Shown in pieces: positions 54,201-62,870 of a stretch of DNA of 64,000 nt (positions within the stretch are counted from its first letter, which is position 1; the number at the start of each line of letters is the position of its first letter). Under the pieces are notes generated by a model. The model did no database searches. It was given only the letters and a program-made list of their open reading frames with translations, and was not told the DNA's origin. The position numbers were made by a program, and so were the translations under genes. Where the stretch lies: contig RAZA01000012.1 of assembly GCA_003612485.1 (NCBI GenBank), positions 50,857-114,856 of the forward strand, written 5' to 3'. The stretch comes from a bacterium D16-50 (GTDB lineage Bacteria; Bacillota; Clostridia; Lachnospirales; Lachnospiraceae).

Positions 54201-54250
54201 TCATGACAATAGAAGACTCGCGACGCGTGGATTTTATTGTTTGTTTCAGG
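54201..54250 (+). repeat. Short dispersed element, copy 2
   Basis: CATGACAATAGAAGA and a following GCGTGGATT with T/G-rich tail align with the copy at 48720-48770 at roughly three bases in four over about 42 bp. It again lies immediately behind a terminator. Confidence 0.5.
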
Positions 54251-54288
54251 AGGAAGGATGCCGTGGGGCATATGCGAAAGGAGAGGAC

Positions 54289-55005
54289 ATGGACAATTAT
54301 TTGCTTATTTCGGACGCTGCCAGAGAGGTGAAGGTGGAAAGCCATGTGCTGCGCTATTGGGAGGAGGAACTGCATCTGCCCATTAAGCGCAACGAGCTGG
54401 GCCATCGCTACTATACGGAGGAGGATGTGGAGCGATTCAAACAGATCAAGGGAATGAAAGAGAGGGGACTGCAGTTGAAGGCGATTAAGATGATCTTGAA
54501 GAACGGGAGGCTGGATGTTTTGTCCACCGGTACGGAGGAGGTGGGCAGGTCCATGGGGGCCATATCTCCAAAAGACGGTCAGGAGCCTCCGGAAACGGAA
54601 GAGGAGGCCGGACCGGAGCAGCAGGGGGCAGGGGGGCTGGCCATAGACATTGTTCCGGAAAAGAACAGACAGGAGCTGGAGAGGGAGGCCAAGGAGGACA
54701 AGTCCAGAAGGCTCCAGTGGCTGCTGCAGCAGCTTATAAGGCAGACGCTGGAAGAGAATAATGTACAGCTTTGCCGGGAGATCAGAGAGAGCGTGGTAAA
54801 GGAGCTGGACTATCAGTTCCGCGTGCAGGAGGAGCGGGAGGAGGCGAGAGACAAGATGCTGGCGGAGCGGGACGAGGAGCATTATAAAAGGATGGACGAG
54901 CTGCTCCGCAGGAAGACCCGTCGGCTGCGGAAGGAAAAGGCGGAAAAGACTTCGGAGGGCGACAAGGAGAAGGGGGCGGAGACAAAGAAAAAGCGCTTCT
55001 TTTGA
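54289..55005 (+). CDS. MerR-like DNA-binding protein with coiled-coil tail
   Basis: Start ATG 54289 follows AAAGGAGAGGAC, giving 238 residues. Residues 1-75 are a MerR-type winged helix: LISDAAREVKVESHVLRYWEEE and GHRYYTEEDVERFKQIK. The rest is highly charged and helical, likely coiled coil, ending in a run of Lys/Glu. It lacks a ligand-binding domain of classical MerR activators, and looks more like RacA/cell-organisation proteins or a helical scaffold regulator. Target unknown. Its stop codon lies in the loop of the terminator hairpin. Confidence 0.8.
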   Translation: MDNYLLISDAAREVKVESHVLRYWEEELHLPIKRNELGHRYYTEEDVERFKQIKGMKERGLQLKAIKMILKNGRLDVLSTGTEEVGRSMGAISPKDGQEPPETEEEAGPEQQGAGGLAIDIVPEKNRQELEREAKEDKSRRLQWLLQQLIRQTLEENNVQLCREIRESVVKELDYQFRVQEEREEARDKMLAERDEEHYKRMDELLRRKTRRLRKEKAEKTSEGDKEKGAETKKKRFF

Positions 55006-55018
55006 TGAAGCGCTTTTG
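54989..55018. terminator. Bidirectional terminator shared by the MerR-like gene and the pfl operon
   Basis: AAAAGCGCTTC and GAAGCGCTTTT form an 11-bp stem around TTTTGAT, which contains the TGA of the MerR-like gene. There are T on the right side and A-rich sequence on the left side, so it can act from both directions. Confidence 0.75.
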
Positions 55019-55067
55019 TCCATGTATCGTTTGTTCATCTCTCCGACTGCCCTATGTGGGATCTGCT

Positions 55068-55238
55068 TTATTCGTTGGAGATCGCTCCTACGGGGCACTG
55101 TCCGGCGCAAGAACCGCAGTCGATGCACTTATCGGGATCGATCTCGAACTTGCCGTCTCCCATGGAGATCGCTCCTACGGGACACTGTGCTTCACATGCG
55201 CCGCAGGCTACGCAGGTATTGTTGATTACGAATGCCAT
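55068..55238 (-). CDS. 2[4Fe-4S] ferredoxin
   Basis: A 56-residue protein begins MAFVINNTCVACGACEAQC and has two CxxCxxCxxxCP motifs (ACGACEAQCP and DCGSCAGQCP), each followed by VGAIS, the clostridial two-cluster ferredoxin pattern. Ribosome site GGAGGACAACAATT. It is the last gene of the pfl operon, 35 bp after pflA, so it is a natural candidate to supply the electron that the PflA radical-SAM cluster needs. It is cytoplasmic. Confidence 0.96.
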   Translation of the reverse strand: MAFVINNTCVACGACEAQCPVGAISMGDGKFEIDPDKCIDCGSCAGQCPVGAISNE

Positions 55239-55273
55239 AATTGTTGTCCTCCTTCAGGTTGGTTGGATTTTCA

Positions 55274-56026
55274 TTATTCATTGTAACGCCTTTTTTTGAT
55301 TCCGTCAATAATTGCTTTCTTTTTATCCAGAAGTTTATCCTTATCCATGGCAGGCACGCCCTTCAGCTTATACTCCATGCCAAGGCTCTCATACTTCTTT
55401 TCGCCCATGGTGTGATAAGGAAGCACATCCAGAGCCTTCAGATTGTGGAACTGCCCGATGAAATAGCCTAAGTCAAATAGGTATTTTTCATCATCGGTTA
55501 TGCCGGGAACCACCACATGGCGTATCCACATGTCCACATGCCTCTCATCCAGATAAGCGGCAAATTTCAGGATGTTCTCGTTGGGCTGCATGGTCAGATC
55601 CTTATGCTTTTCCGGATCGATATGCTTGATGTCGAGCATGACCAGATCCGTCAGCTCCATAAGCCGGTCCAGCTTTTCGAGGAAAGCCGGGTTGTTGGGA
55701 TTGAATGCGATGCCAGAGCTGTCTATGCAAGTATGGATATCCTTTTCCTTAGCCAGCGTGAACAGCTCGATCATAAATTCAACCTGCATCAGGGGCTCTC
55801 CGCCGGTGACGGTGAGACCGCCGCCGTTGGCATAGAAGGCCTTATTCTTTTCGTATTGCTCTATAATGTAGGAAGGCTCCATCAAGGTTCCGCCCGTCAT
55901 TTCCCAAGTGTCGGGGTTGTGACAATAGGCGCAGCGCATGGGACATCCCTGCACGAACACCACGAAGCGGGTGCCGGGGCCGTCCACTGTTCCGAAGCTT
56001 TCCAGAGAATGAATTCTTCCTTGCAT
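55274..56026 (-). CDS. pflA: Pyruvate formate-lyase activating enzyme
   Basis: The 250-residue radical-SAM enzyme has CPMRCAYCHNPD with the cluster cysteines C28, C32 and C35 (CxxxCxxC) and VTGGEPLMQ. It abstracts a hydrogen from the glycyl-radical glycine of PFL using SAM and a reduced 4Fe-4S cluster. Here its target glycine is on the separate 80-residue protein encoded just upstream. A perfect hairpin separates the two genes. Confidence 0.97.
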   Translation of the reverse strand: MQGRIHSLESFGTVDGPGTRFVVFVQGCPMRCAYCHNPDTWEMTGGTLMEPSYIIEQYEKNKAFYANGGGLTVTGGEPLMQVEFMIELFTLAKEKDIHTCIDSSGIAFNPNNPAFLEKLDRLMELTDLVMLDIKHIDPEKHKDLTMQPNENILKFAAYLDERHVDMWIRHVVVPGITDDEKYLFDLGYFIGQFHNLKALDVLPYHTMGEKKYESLGMEYKLKGVPAMDKDKLLDKKKAIIDGIKKRRYNE

Positions 56027-56064
56027 AAGTTATACCACGCTTTCCGGAGATTTTGTTATGAATA

Positions 56065-56089
56065 ACCCGGGAAGGGATGCTTCCCGGGT
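56065..56089 (-). repeat. Perfect hairpin between grcA-like gene and pflA
   Basis: ACCCGGGAAG and CTTCCCGGGT form a perfect 10-bp stem around a five-base loop. No U-run follows on the minus strand, so it may lower, but not end, transcription into pflA or protect the upstream mRNA. Confidence 0.6.
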
Positions 56090-56185
56090 CTCAGAATTCA
56101 TTTTGACTTTAGCGTCATCCGCCGATGCCCCATGGTCCTAAGCAGATTCCAGAACTCTCCTCACAGACAGCATGGACACGGTTCC

Positions 56186-56428
56186 TTAGATGGCCTCGTG
56201 GAAGGTACGGGAGATAACGTCAGCCTGCTGTTCGGGAGTCAGCTTGATGAAGTTGACTGCATATCCGCTTACACGGATGGTCAGCTGGGGATAGTTCTCA
56301 GGATGCTTCTGAGCGTCCAGCAGCATATCCCTGTTCAGTACGTTTACGTTCAGATGATGGCCGCCCTTGGTGGCATAGCCGTCAAGCAAGTTAACAAGGT
56401 TATCAACCTGTGCAGAATTTGTTGCCAT
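56186..56428 (-). CDS. grcA: Autonomous glycyl-radical domain of split pyruvate formate-lyase
   Basis: An 80-residue protein equal to the C-terminal domain of normal [24 protein letters not shown], then [12 protein letters not shown] with the radical glycine G55, then [13 protein letters not shown]. The ribosome site is AGGAGGACAAAATT. In E. coli GrcA (YfiD) repairs damaged PFL as a spare part; here, because the large PflB lacks this domain, the protein should be an obligatory subunit. The radical glycine is installed by PflA encoded downstream. Confidence 0.93.
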   Translation of the reverse strand: MATNSAQVDNLVNLLDGYATKGGHHLNVNVLNRDMLLDAQKHPENYPQLTIRVSGYAVNFIKLTPEQQADVISRTFHEAI

Positions 56429-56533
56429 AATTTTGTCCTCCTATTTTTGGTTTCCCATGCGCCCTTCATGCCTTCGGACATTGCCGTGCCTTAGAGGTGC
56501 ATGCTTGTTTATATACTCCGTTTTTGGAATTAT

Positions 56534-56761
56534 CTATATCTTTTTTTCGGGTGCAGGCTGCTGATAGTCGTCCAGTCCCTGCTCAAGCGTAGGTACACTG
56601 CAGGCCAACGGCGTTCTGGAACAGTCCGTGCAGCCCATTGTCTGAACGTTCTTCGATTGCTCGGCATTCTGATCATAGTCCACGTTCACATGGCCGACGC
56701 CGCCGGCCATGCCGGCATCCAGCATCTTTACCAGATCGTCAATCATTTTTTTCTCGTCCAT
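56534..56761 (-). CDS. Small Cys-containing protein resembling the front of a glycyl-radical domain
   Basis: Start ATG 56761 follows AAGGAGACACT; 75 residues. The first 30 (DLVKMLDAGMAGGVGHVNVDY) parallel the start of the neighbouring glycyl-radical domain ([21 protein letters not shown]), but the RVSGYAV part is absent and replaced by a segment with three cysteines (MGCTDCSRTPLACSV). I know no named family. It lies between pflB and the radical-domain gene and may be an assembly, protective or regulatory subunit, or a paralog that lost its radical site. Confidence 0.75.
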   Translation of the reverse strand: MDEKKMIDDLVKMLDAGMAGGVGHVNVDYDQNAEQSKNVQTMGCTDCSRTPLACSVPTLEQGLDDYQQPAPEKKI

Positions 56762-56883
56762 AGTGTCTCCTTCTCTCAGAGCTTTTGCAGCATTGCCTCC
56801 GGCTCCTTCCGCTGATTCGGCTGGTCTCCCATAGGAACGGAAGGTCATGTCCTATGGGAGGCAGGTCTTATTCGGATTCGGCC

Positions 56884-58920
56884 TTATTTCAGATCAAGCT
56901 CGATGTCGCCGGTGAATACCTTGTCTTCCTTGCCCAGAGCGCCGGGGATGATGGTGAAGGTATTGGAGATACCGTCCTGAGCATCATTGAAAGGCAGCTT
57001 GGATACGGAAGCCAGAGATGCTACTGCTCCGTGGGTGTCACGGCCGTGCATAGGGTTAGCTCCGGGAGCGAAAGGCTGGCCCTTCTTACGTCCGTCGGGG
57101 GTGTTGCCCGTGGCCTTACCGTAGGTAACATTGGAGGTAATGGTCAGGATGGACGTGGTAGGGATACCGTTCCTATAGGTATGATGTCTCCTGATGGCGG
57201 TCATGAAGCGATGCACAACCTCCTGAGCGATGCTGTCAACGCGGTCATCGTCATTGCCGTACTTAGGGAAGTCTCCCGTGGTCTTGAAGTCAACAATGAT
57301 GCCGTCCTCATCACGGATAGGCTCAACCTTGGCATACTTGATGGCGGAAAGGGAATCGGCCACGATGGACAGTCCCGCAACGCCGGTTGCAAAATAACGC
57401 TTTACATCTCTGTCATGGAGCGCCATCTCGGCTCTCTCATAGCAGTACTTGTCATGCATATAGTGGATGATGTTCAGAGTGTTTACATATACATCGGCCT
57501 GCCACTCCAGCATGTCGATGAACTTGCTCATAACATCATTGTACTCCAGCACATCGCCGGTAGCGGGACGGTACTTAGGACCTACCTGCTTCTTGGTAAC
57601 CTCGTCCACACCGCCGTTGAGAGCGTACAGCAGGCACTTAGCCACATTTGCTCTTGCGCCGAAGAACTGCATCTCCTTGCCGATGACCATGGAGGATACG
57701 CAGCAGGCGATACCATAGTCATCGCCGTGGTCAACTCTCATCAGATCGTCGTTCTCGTACTGGATGGAAGAGGTCTGGATGGACATCTTCGCGCAATACT
57801 TCTTCCAGTTGGCCGGCAGTCTGGTGGACCAGAGCACGGTCAGGTTGGGCTCGGGAGAAGGTCCAAGGTTGGTCAGGGTGTTCAGGTAACGGAAGCTCAT
57901 CTTGGTTACCATATGTCTGCCGTCCACGCCTACGCCGCCCAGAGACTCGGTTACCCACACGGGATCGCCTGCGAAGATCTGGTTGTACTCAGGGGTACGG
58001 GCAAACTTGATCAGGCGCAGCTTCATGATGAAGTGATCCACGAACTCCTGAATCTGCTCCTCGGTGAAGGTGCCGTTCTTCAAATCTCTCTCGGCGTAGC
58101 AGTCGAGGAAGGTGGATGTACGTCCAAGGGACATTGCGGCGCCGTTCTGTTCCTTTACAGCGCACAGATATCCGAAGTAAACTGCCTGAATGGCCTCCTG
58201 CACATTGGAAGCGGGCTTGGAGATATCGCAGCCGTAGGAAGCAGCCATCTCCTTCATCAGCTTAAGGGCAACCATCTGCTCGGAGATCTCCTCGCGAAGA
58301 CGGATCACATCATCGGTCATTACCCGGCCGGTGGAATCCTTCTGGGCCTGCTTGTCTTCGATAAGCCTGTCGATGCCGTAGAGGGCAACGCGCCTATAGT
58401 CACCGATGATACGGCCGCGGCCGTAAGCGTCAGGAAGGCCGGTGATGATATGGGAAGAACGGCAGGCTCTCATCTCGGCGTTGTATGCATCAAAGCAGCC
58501 TGCGTTGTGGGTCTTTCTGTGGGTGGAGAAGAACTCGGAAATCTCGGGGTCTACCTCATAGCCGTTGTCGGAGCAGGCCTTCTCTGCCATGCGGATTCCG
58601 CCATAAGGCTGCAGAGACCTCTTGAAGGGCTTGTCGGTCTGGAAGCCGACGATGGTCTCCTTGCTCTTGTCAAGATATCCGGGGCCATGGGAAGTGATGG
58701 TGGAGACAACCTTGGTATCCATGTCCAGAACACCGCCCGCTTCTCTCTCCTGCTTCTGCAGATCCAGCACCTGCGCCCACAGATCCTTGGTGTTCTGTGT
58801 AGGGCCGGCAAGGAAATCCTCATCGCCGTCATAGGGATGATAGTTCCTCTGGATAAAGTCGCGCACGTTGACTTCTTTATCCCATTTGCCTGCCACGAAA
58901 TCTGTCCATTCTGGTCTCAT
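56884..58920 (-). CDS. pflB: Pyruvate formate-lyase large subunit lacking the glycyl-radical domain
   Basis: The 678-residue product has the PFL body and the catalytic cysteine pair in [11 protein letters not shown] (C406-C407), but ends in [26 protein letters not shown]. Standard PFL continues for about 75 more residues with the radical glycine; that part is a separate gene here. The enzyme converts pyruvate and CoA to acetyl-CoA and formate in fermentation. The ribosome site is AGGAGGTTATTTCAAA. It is the first gene of the operon and is expected to need the 80-residue protein for activity. Confidence 0.96.
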   Translation of the reverse strand: MRPEWTDFVAGKWDKEVNVRDFIQRNYHPYDGDEDFLAGPTQNTKDLWAQVLDLQKQEREAGGVLDMDTKVVSTITSHGPGYLDKSKETIVGFQTDKPFKRSLQPYGGIRMAEKACSDNGYEVDPEISEFFSTHRKTHNAGCFDAYNAEMRACRSSHIITGLPDAYGRGRIIGDYRRVALYGIDRLIEDKQAQKDSTGRVMTDDVIRLREEISEQMVALKLMKEMAASYGCDISKPASNVQEAIQAVYFGYLCAVKEQNGAAMSLGRTSTFLDCYAERDLKNGTFTEEQIQEFVDHFIMKLRLIKFARTPEYNQIFAGDPVWVTESLGGVGVDGRHMVTKMSFRYLNTLTNLGPSPEPNLTVLWSTRLPANWKKYCAKMSIQTSSIQYENDDLMRVDHGDDYGIACCVSSMVIGKEMQFFGARANVAKCLLYALNGGVDEVTKKQVGPKYRPATGDVLEYNDVMSKFIDMLEWQADVYVNTLNIIHYMHDKYCYERAEMALHDRDVKRYFATGVAGLSIVADSLSAIKYAKVEPIRDEDGIIVDFKTTGDFPKYGNDDDRVDSIAQEVVHRFMTAIRRHHTYRNGIPTTSILTITSNVTYGKATGNTPDGRKKGQPFAPGANPMHGRDTHGAVASLASVSKLPFNDAQDGISNTFTIIPGALGKEDKVFTGDIELDLK

Positions 58921-58989
58921 TTTGAAATAACCTCCTATTGAAATTTGAATTAGTATAAACCAAAATCACTGCCTCTAATCCTTAAGTTT

Positions 58990-59018
58990 ATTATATGAAA
59001 AAGGCCGTGTGGAGTCAA
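58990..59018 (-). promoter_or_regulatory. Promoter of the pfl operon
   Basis: On the minus strand TTGACT and TATAAT are separated by 17 bp, about 70 bp before the pflB start. A nearby TGTAC-N8-GTACA inverted repeat (59028-59045) could be an operator, which is only a suggestion. Confidence 0.75.
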
Positions 59019-59096
59019 GGTGGGAAAGTGTACTTTTTTCTGTACATTGGCGGATTTCCGGGATTTTTTTGAAGTATTTTCTAAAAAAAGAATACC

Positions 59097-59125
59097 TTGT
59101 CAGATTTTGAGAAAAGATATATACT
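59097..59125 (+). promoter_or_regulatory. Promoter of the DUF1858 gene
   Basis: TTGTCA and TATACT with a 17-bp spacer, about 55 bp before the ATG. It is divergent from the pfl promoter. Confidence 0.75.
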
Positions 59126-59178
59126 GAAGGGTAGGCGCCTAAGGGCGCGCCACATCATCATAAAGAGAGGAGAAAGCT

Positions 59179-59370
59179 ATGGACGGCATAACGAAAGAGA
59201 TGACCATCGGCGAGATTCTGCGGGCAAATCCTGACGTTGCACCCGTGCTGATGGAGGCGGGGATGCATTGTCTTGGATGCCCCTCGGCACAGGGCGAATC
59301 CCTGGAAGAGGCCGCAATGGTTCACGGACTGGACATTGATGAATTGATGAAGGCCATCGAGGCGCTGTAA
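59179..59370 (+). CDS. DUF1858-family small protein
   Basis: A 63-residue protein: [43 protein letters not shown] matches the DUF1858 pattern, with the conserved CxxC (HCLGCP). The family is often linked to anaerobic iron-sulfur or redox proteins, but its role is not established. Ribosome site AGAGGAGAAAGC. It is divergent from the pfl operon and may share its anaerobic control. Confidence 0.9.
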   Translation: MDGITKEMTIGEILRANPDVAPVLMEAGMHCLGCPSAQGESLEEAAMVHGLDIDELMKAIEAL

Positions 59371-59379
59371 GGCAAGAGA

Positions 59380-59412
59380 ACGCCCCTCCATCCTTTTGGG
59401 ATGCAGGGGCGT
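59380..59412. terminator. Shared hairpin between the DUF1858 gene and mecA
   Basis: ACGCCCCT-C-CATCC pairs with GGGATG-C-AGGGGCGT around TTTT. It lies downstream of both convergent genes; the U-runs are weak on both sides. Confidence 0.55.
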
Positions 59413-59422
59413 CGCGCTGTTT

Positions 59423-60166
59423 TCAGGAAAGGGAGCCTCCCAATGCCTGAACCGCGTTGGCGGGTATCAGGGTGTCATAGTGTTCGGAGTAAAACGCGCC
59501 GCTTCCGGCAGCGGAGCGCTGGAGGACGCCGTATTCCGACGCAATGTTGCAGGCCTTGTCGAAGGACTCCGAGGCGCTGTCCTGAGCCAGCAGAAGGAGA
59601 TAGCCTTCCGAGCGCTGGTCCTTGTATAGGGAGCTGCGGCCGTCATAGGCCTTTGCGATGATGGCGGACACGTTCATGACCTGCTGCAGGGAACTCATAA
59701 GGAATATCCGCACAACGGGCTTTCCCTCTTCCTCCGCAGACTTGCCGGAATGCTCCCCTGAGGAGGAATCGGAGGCGTCCTGCTCCTTCTGTATTTTCCG
59801 GAACAGCTCAAGGACCTCGTCGGAGGCGGCTTCCACGAATCCGGATTCGGGATCCTCGTACTCATTGTCTTCCGTGACCGAGGGGGCAAATCTGGAAAAA
59901 CGGGTATCCAGCTCTTCGGGATCTTCTACCTTGGTGATGATCAGGACAATGCATTCGGCGTTTAGGGGGATCGCCTCTATCATCAGGGGGATATCCTCCG
60001 CCTCGAAGCCGAACTCAAAATTCGCCTGTCGCATCATATCCCGGAACAGGCTCTTGGCCTTTTCCGTTCCGTAAGCCAGCTCGCTGATCTTCAGCTCCCT
60101 GCTGGCCAGATCCTCTCTGGTCAGGGTGCAGCGGATCTGGTTCTCGTTTACTTTTTCTATCTTCAT
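59423..60166 (-). CDS. mecA: Adaptor protein MecA
   Basis: The 247-residue product starts MKIEKVNENQIRCTLTREDL, the N-terminal substrate-binding domain, then an acidic linker and a C-terminal domain of about 110 residues that binds ClpC (VRIFLMSSLQQVMNVSAIIAKAY). MecA delivers substrates to ClpCP and in Bacillus controls competence. The linker is rich in Glu and Ser. Its start follows GGAAGGGTTGCC. Confidence 0.93.
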   Translation of the reverse strand: MKIEKVNENQIRCTLTREDLASRELKISELAYGTEKAKSLFRDMMRQANFEFGFEAEDIPLMIEAIPLNAECIVLIITKVEDPEELDTRFSRFAPSVTEDNEYEDPESGFVEAASDEVLELFRKIQKEQDASDSSSGEHSGKSAEEEGKPVVRIFLMSSLQQVMNVSAIIAKAYDGRSSLYKDQRSEGYLLLLAQDSASESFDKACNIASEYGVLQRSAAGSGAFYSEHYDTLIPANAVQALGGSLS

Positions 60167-60755
60167 ACGGCAACCCTTCCTTCTTTGTGGCTGAACTGTA
60201 TAGTATAATCAAAAAACTTGGATTTTTGTCTTTCAATCATATACTTTCAGTTGCCCCAAGTCAATAGCAGAAACCTGAGTTTAAAAATTTTTAATATCCT
60301 TCGTAAGATTTCCCTTGCCAAAACGGTTTAAGAGTGTTATTATCAAAGAAGCAAATGTCTTCGGTACTCTGTACGAGGAAGGAGGCAGCAGTCTAAATAT
60401 CAGGTTGATTCAGCTTTATTTTTGGAACATTTCGTTCCGCCCCATCCTTTCTATTTTTTGATTGTGTATATCGCATTAATCACATTATATGACAGCAGGG
60501 GAAAACTGTCATATGTCTAAGGATGTCTTACAAGCAGCGTGCTGAATGCTTGGTCATAAGTATGTCAACTAATTTTCACAATTATAATTCATTTTAAACC
60601 GATTATGCAATGGAAATGATTGCCATTGCAGGTACGGCTGAAGACATTTGCTTTGTCCCAAGGCTTTCCGGTTGATTCATCACAGAGAAAGGTCCTTTTG
60701 GCAGGAAGCCGGAAAGACAAAATCGAGACGAGAAGCTGAGATAGGAGGTGCTTTC
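60167..60755. promoter_or_regulatory. Long intergenic region with a promoter and a possible small RNA
   Basis: TTGCCA-17 bp-TATTAT (60315-60343) is a good plus-strand promoter. About 110 nt downstream a GGAAC-ATTTC-GTTCC hairpin and a TTTTTT run (60454-60459) could end a short transcript. Further on, ATATGACAG and CTGTCATAT (60487-60514) make a perfect 9-bp inverted repeat. No convincing protein frame lies in 60167-60755. Confidence 0.45.
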
Positions 60756-60986
60756 TTGTATGATGAAAAAAGCGATTTGATGAAGACGGCCAGAGAAGAT
60801 CTGCTCCTGCAGCTGGAACAGATGAGTCAGAGCGGCGTAGGGCTATATGTGGACGGAAAGAAAGTGCTTCCGGCCGAAGCCGTGTCCAGAGCGGTGAGAG
60901 AGGACAGCCCCTATATGGCCGATTACGTGCTGAATGACAAAGGAGCCGTTGAGCAAGTGCGCTTCGACAAAGTGACGCGCCGGTAG
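60756..60986 (+). CDS. Small conserved-looking hypothetical protein
   Basis: TTG 60756 follows AGGAGGTGCTTTC, giving 76 residues starting MYDEKSDLMKTARED; an ATG at 60780 is an alternative. The sequence (LLQLEQMSQSGVGLYVDGKKVLPAEA, EDSPYMADYVLNDKGAVEQVRFDKV) has mixed helix and strand and no motif I know. No signal or membrane segment. It stands alone between mecA and the GH18-like gene. Confidence 0.65.
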   Translation: MYDEKSDLMKTAREDLLLQLEQMSQSGVGLYVDGKKVLPAEAVSRAVREDSPYMADYVLNDKGAVEQVRFDKVTRR

Positions 60987-61164
60987 AAGTATGCCATGGA
61001 AATACCTGCCGCCGCATGCCTGAAAATGGGATTGCCTCTCGTGCTGGCAGCGGCGGCAAAAAAGCAAATTTGCTGGTGACGCTTTCCGATAAATGTGCTA
61101 TGATGTATTTGGTTGTGTGGATCAGGGAATAGTTACAGTGTGAAGAAAGGTTATGTGAGCAAGG

Positions 61165-62865
61165 ATGAGAAGAAAAGGGATACCGGTAATCGTGGCTCTG
61201 GTGCTGATCGTGATCGTGGCCGTGGTGGGCTTTGGCAGCAGACTGCTGGAGAAGTATTCTTACAGCAAAGAAGTGGTGGATCTGGATGAGTATTATGGGG
61301 TGGAAGAAGGGGAGCTTGCAATTCTTCTCCAGAATGATATGATTTCCGACAGGGCCTATGTGCGGGACGGCCGGATCTACTTTGAATTGAATACAGTGAA
61401 GACCTATTTGAATGAGGGCTTTTATGCGGACAGAAACGAACAGAAAATTCTTTATACCACTGCCAGAGATACGGCCACTGCCGTGTTCGGCGCAAGGGAA
61501 TACACCGATGGGGCGGGCGGCCATGCCTTGGAATATGAAGCCTGCTTTGCGGAGGGGGACGGAATCTTTCTGGCGGCGGACTATGTGAAGCGCTTTACCA
61601 ATTATTCATGGCTGGCATTCGAGAGGCATCTTCAGGTCTATACCGAATGGGGTACGAAGCAGACCATGGAGGTGACAAAGGATACGCAGGTTCGTCTGGA
61701 AGGGGGGATCAAGAGTCCTATTCTGCGGGAGGCTGAGGCCGGAGAGACTGTTGAGGTGCTTGAGCAGGGGGAGGATTGGAGCCTTGTAAAGACTTCCGAC
61801 TCCGTCATCGGCTATCTGGAAAACAAACGGCTGGACAACCTTCAGACAGTGACGGAGGAGCCTGTGAGAGATTATGTGGAGGAAGAGTATACATCCGTCC
61901 GTCTGCCGCAGAAGGTCAGTCTGGGCTTCCATTCCATCGGGGGAGAGGGAGGAAACTCCACATTGGACGCCATGCTGGCGGACGGGAACTGTATCAATGT
62001 GATTGCTCCCACCTGGTTTAGCCTTACGGACAACGAGGGCAATTTCCGCTCCTTCGCATCGGCCTGGTATGTGGAGAGCGCCCATGCAAGAGGGCTGCAG
62101 GTATGGGGCGTCTGGGACAATTTCAATTATAGAAACGAGACGGGAGCGGATGTAAGCGCGTATGAGGTGCTTTCCTCCACAACAAAGCGCCAGAAGCTGG
62201 TGCAAGACATGGTGGATACCTCGCTGGGGCTGAAGCTGGACGGCATCAATATCGATTTCGAGGGACTGAAGGTGGACTGCGGGGAGCATTATATCCAGTT
62301 TCTGAAAGAGCTTTCGGTTCTGTGCAGGGGCAGCGGACTGATCTTGTCGGTGGACAATTATGTGCCTCTCAACTTCAATGATTATTACAGATTGGACATT
62401 CAGGGAAAGATATTGGACTATTGCATTATCATGGGATATGACGAGCATTGGCATGGCAGCGGAGATCCCGGCAGCGTGGCCAGTATCGAATACGTGTCCA
62501 AGGGTCTGGACAGGACTCTGGAGCAGGTGCCGGCGGAAAAGGTGGTGAATGCGCTTCCCTTCTATATGATCCTCTGGAAGACGGAAGGAACCACTGTGAC
62601 GGACGAGTATGTGACGCTGAATCATTTGGCGGATTTCCTGCAGAGCCAGAATATAAAGCTACAGTGGGACGAGACCACCTGCCAGAATTACGGGGAATGG
62701 AACAGCGGTACGGCGCTGTATCAGATCTGGGCGGAGGACGAGGAATCCATCGCGGTCAAGCTGAATGTGATGAATGCCAGAAACATTGGAGGAGTAGCGG
62801 TGTGGAGACTGGGATACGGAACACCGGCGGCATGGGATCTGATCCGGGCATATGGAAGCTTGTAA
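61165..62865 (+). CDS. Membrane-anchored GH18-like glycosidase with SH3-like domain
   Basis: The 566-residue product has an N-terminal membrane anchor (about 6-24), a copper-amine-oxidase-like/SH3-like region (KDTQVRLEGGIKSPILREAEAGETVEVL, about 170-230) and a GH18 TIM-barrel from about residue 250. LDGINIDFEGL (about 357-367) holds the DxxDxE catalytic motif, and IIMGYDEHW and GGVAVWRLGY are further family blocks. It resembles YaaH/SleL-type enzymes that cut peptidoglycan or GlcNAc polymers outside the cell. Ribosome site is weak (AGCAAGG). A 20-bp repeat array follows its stop. Confidence 0.88.
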   Translation: MRRKGIPVIVALVLIVIVAVVGFGSRLLEKYSYSKEVVDLDEYYGVEEGELAILLQNDMISDRAYVRDGRIYFELNTVKTYLNEGFYADRNEQKILYTTARDTATAVFGAREYTDGAGGHALEYEACFAEGDGIFLAADYVKRFTNYSWLAFERHLQVYTEWGTKQTMEVTKDTQVRLEGGIKSPILREAEAGETVEVLEQGEDWSLVKTSDSVIGYLENKRLDNLQTVTEEPVRDYVEEEYTSVRLPQKVSLGFHSIGGEGGNSTLDAMLADGNCINVIAPTWFSLTDNEGNFRSFASAWYVESAHARGLQVWGVWDNFNYRNETGADVSAYEVLSSTTKRQKLVQDMVDTSLGLKLDGINIDFEGLKVDCGEHYIQFLKELSVLCRGSGLILSVDNYVPLNFNDYYRLDIQGKILDYCIIMGYDEHWHGSGDPGSVASIEYVSKGLDRTLEQVPAEKVVNALPFYMILWKTEGTTVTDEYVTLNHLADFLQSQNIKLQWDETTCQNYGEWNSGTALYQIWAEDEESIAVKLNVMNARNIGGVAVWRLGYGTPAAWDLIRAYGSL

Positions 62866-62870
62866 TTTGG

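Noticed and set aside
52606..55128. An 840-codon open frame on the minus strand opposite rplI, dnaB and the MerR-like gene
   Set aside because: It lies antisense to three well-identified genes, has His/Leu/Gln-biased composition and no ribosome site or domain; it is a by-product of GC-rich codon use.
56785..58941. A 718-codon plus-strand frame opposite pflB
   Set aside because: It is the antisense shadow of a highly conserved enzyme with strong codon bias; the composition is unlike a protein and no start site is seen.
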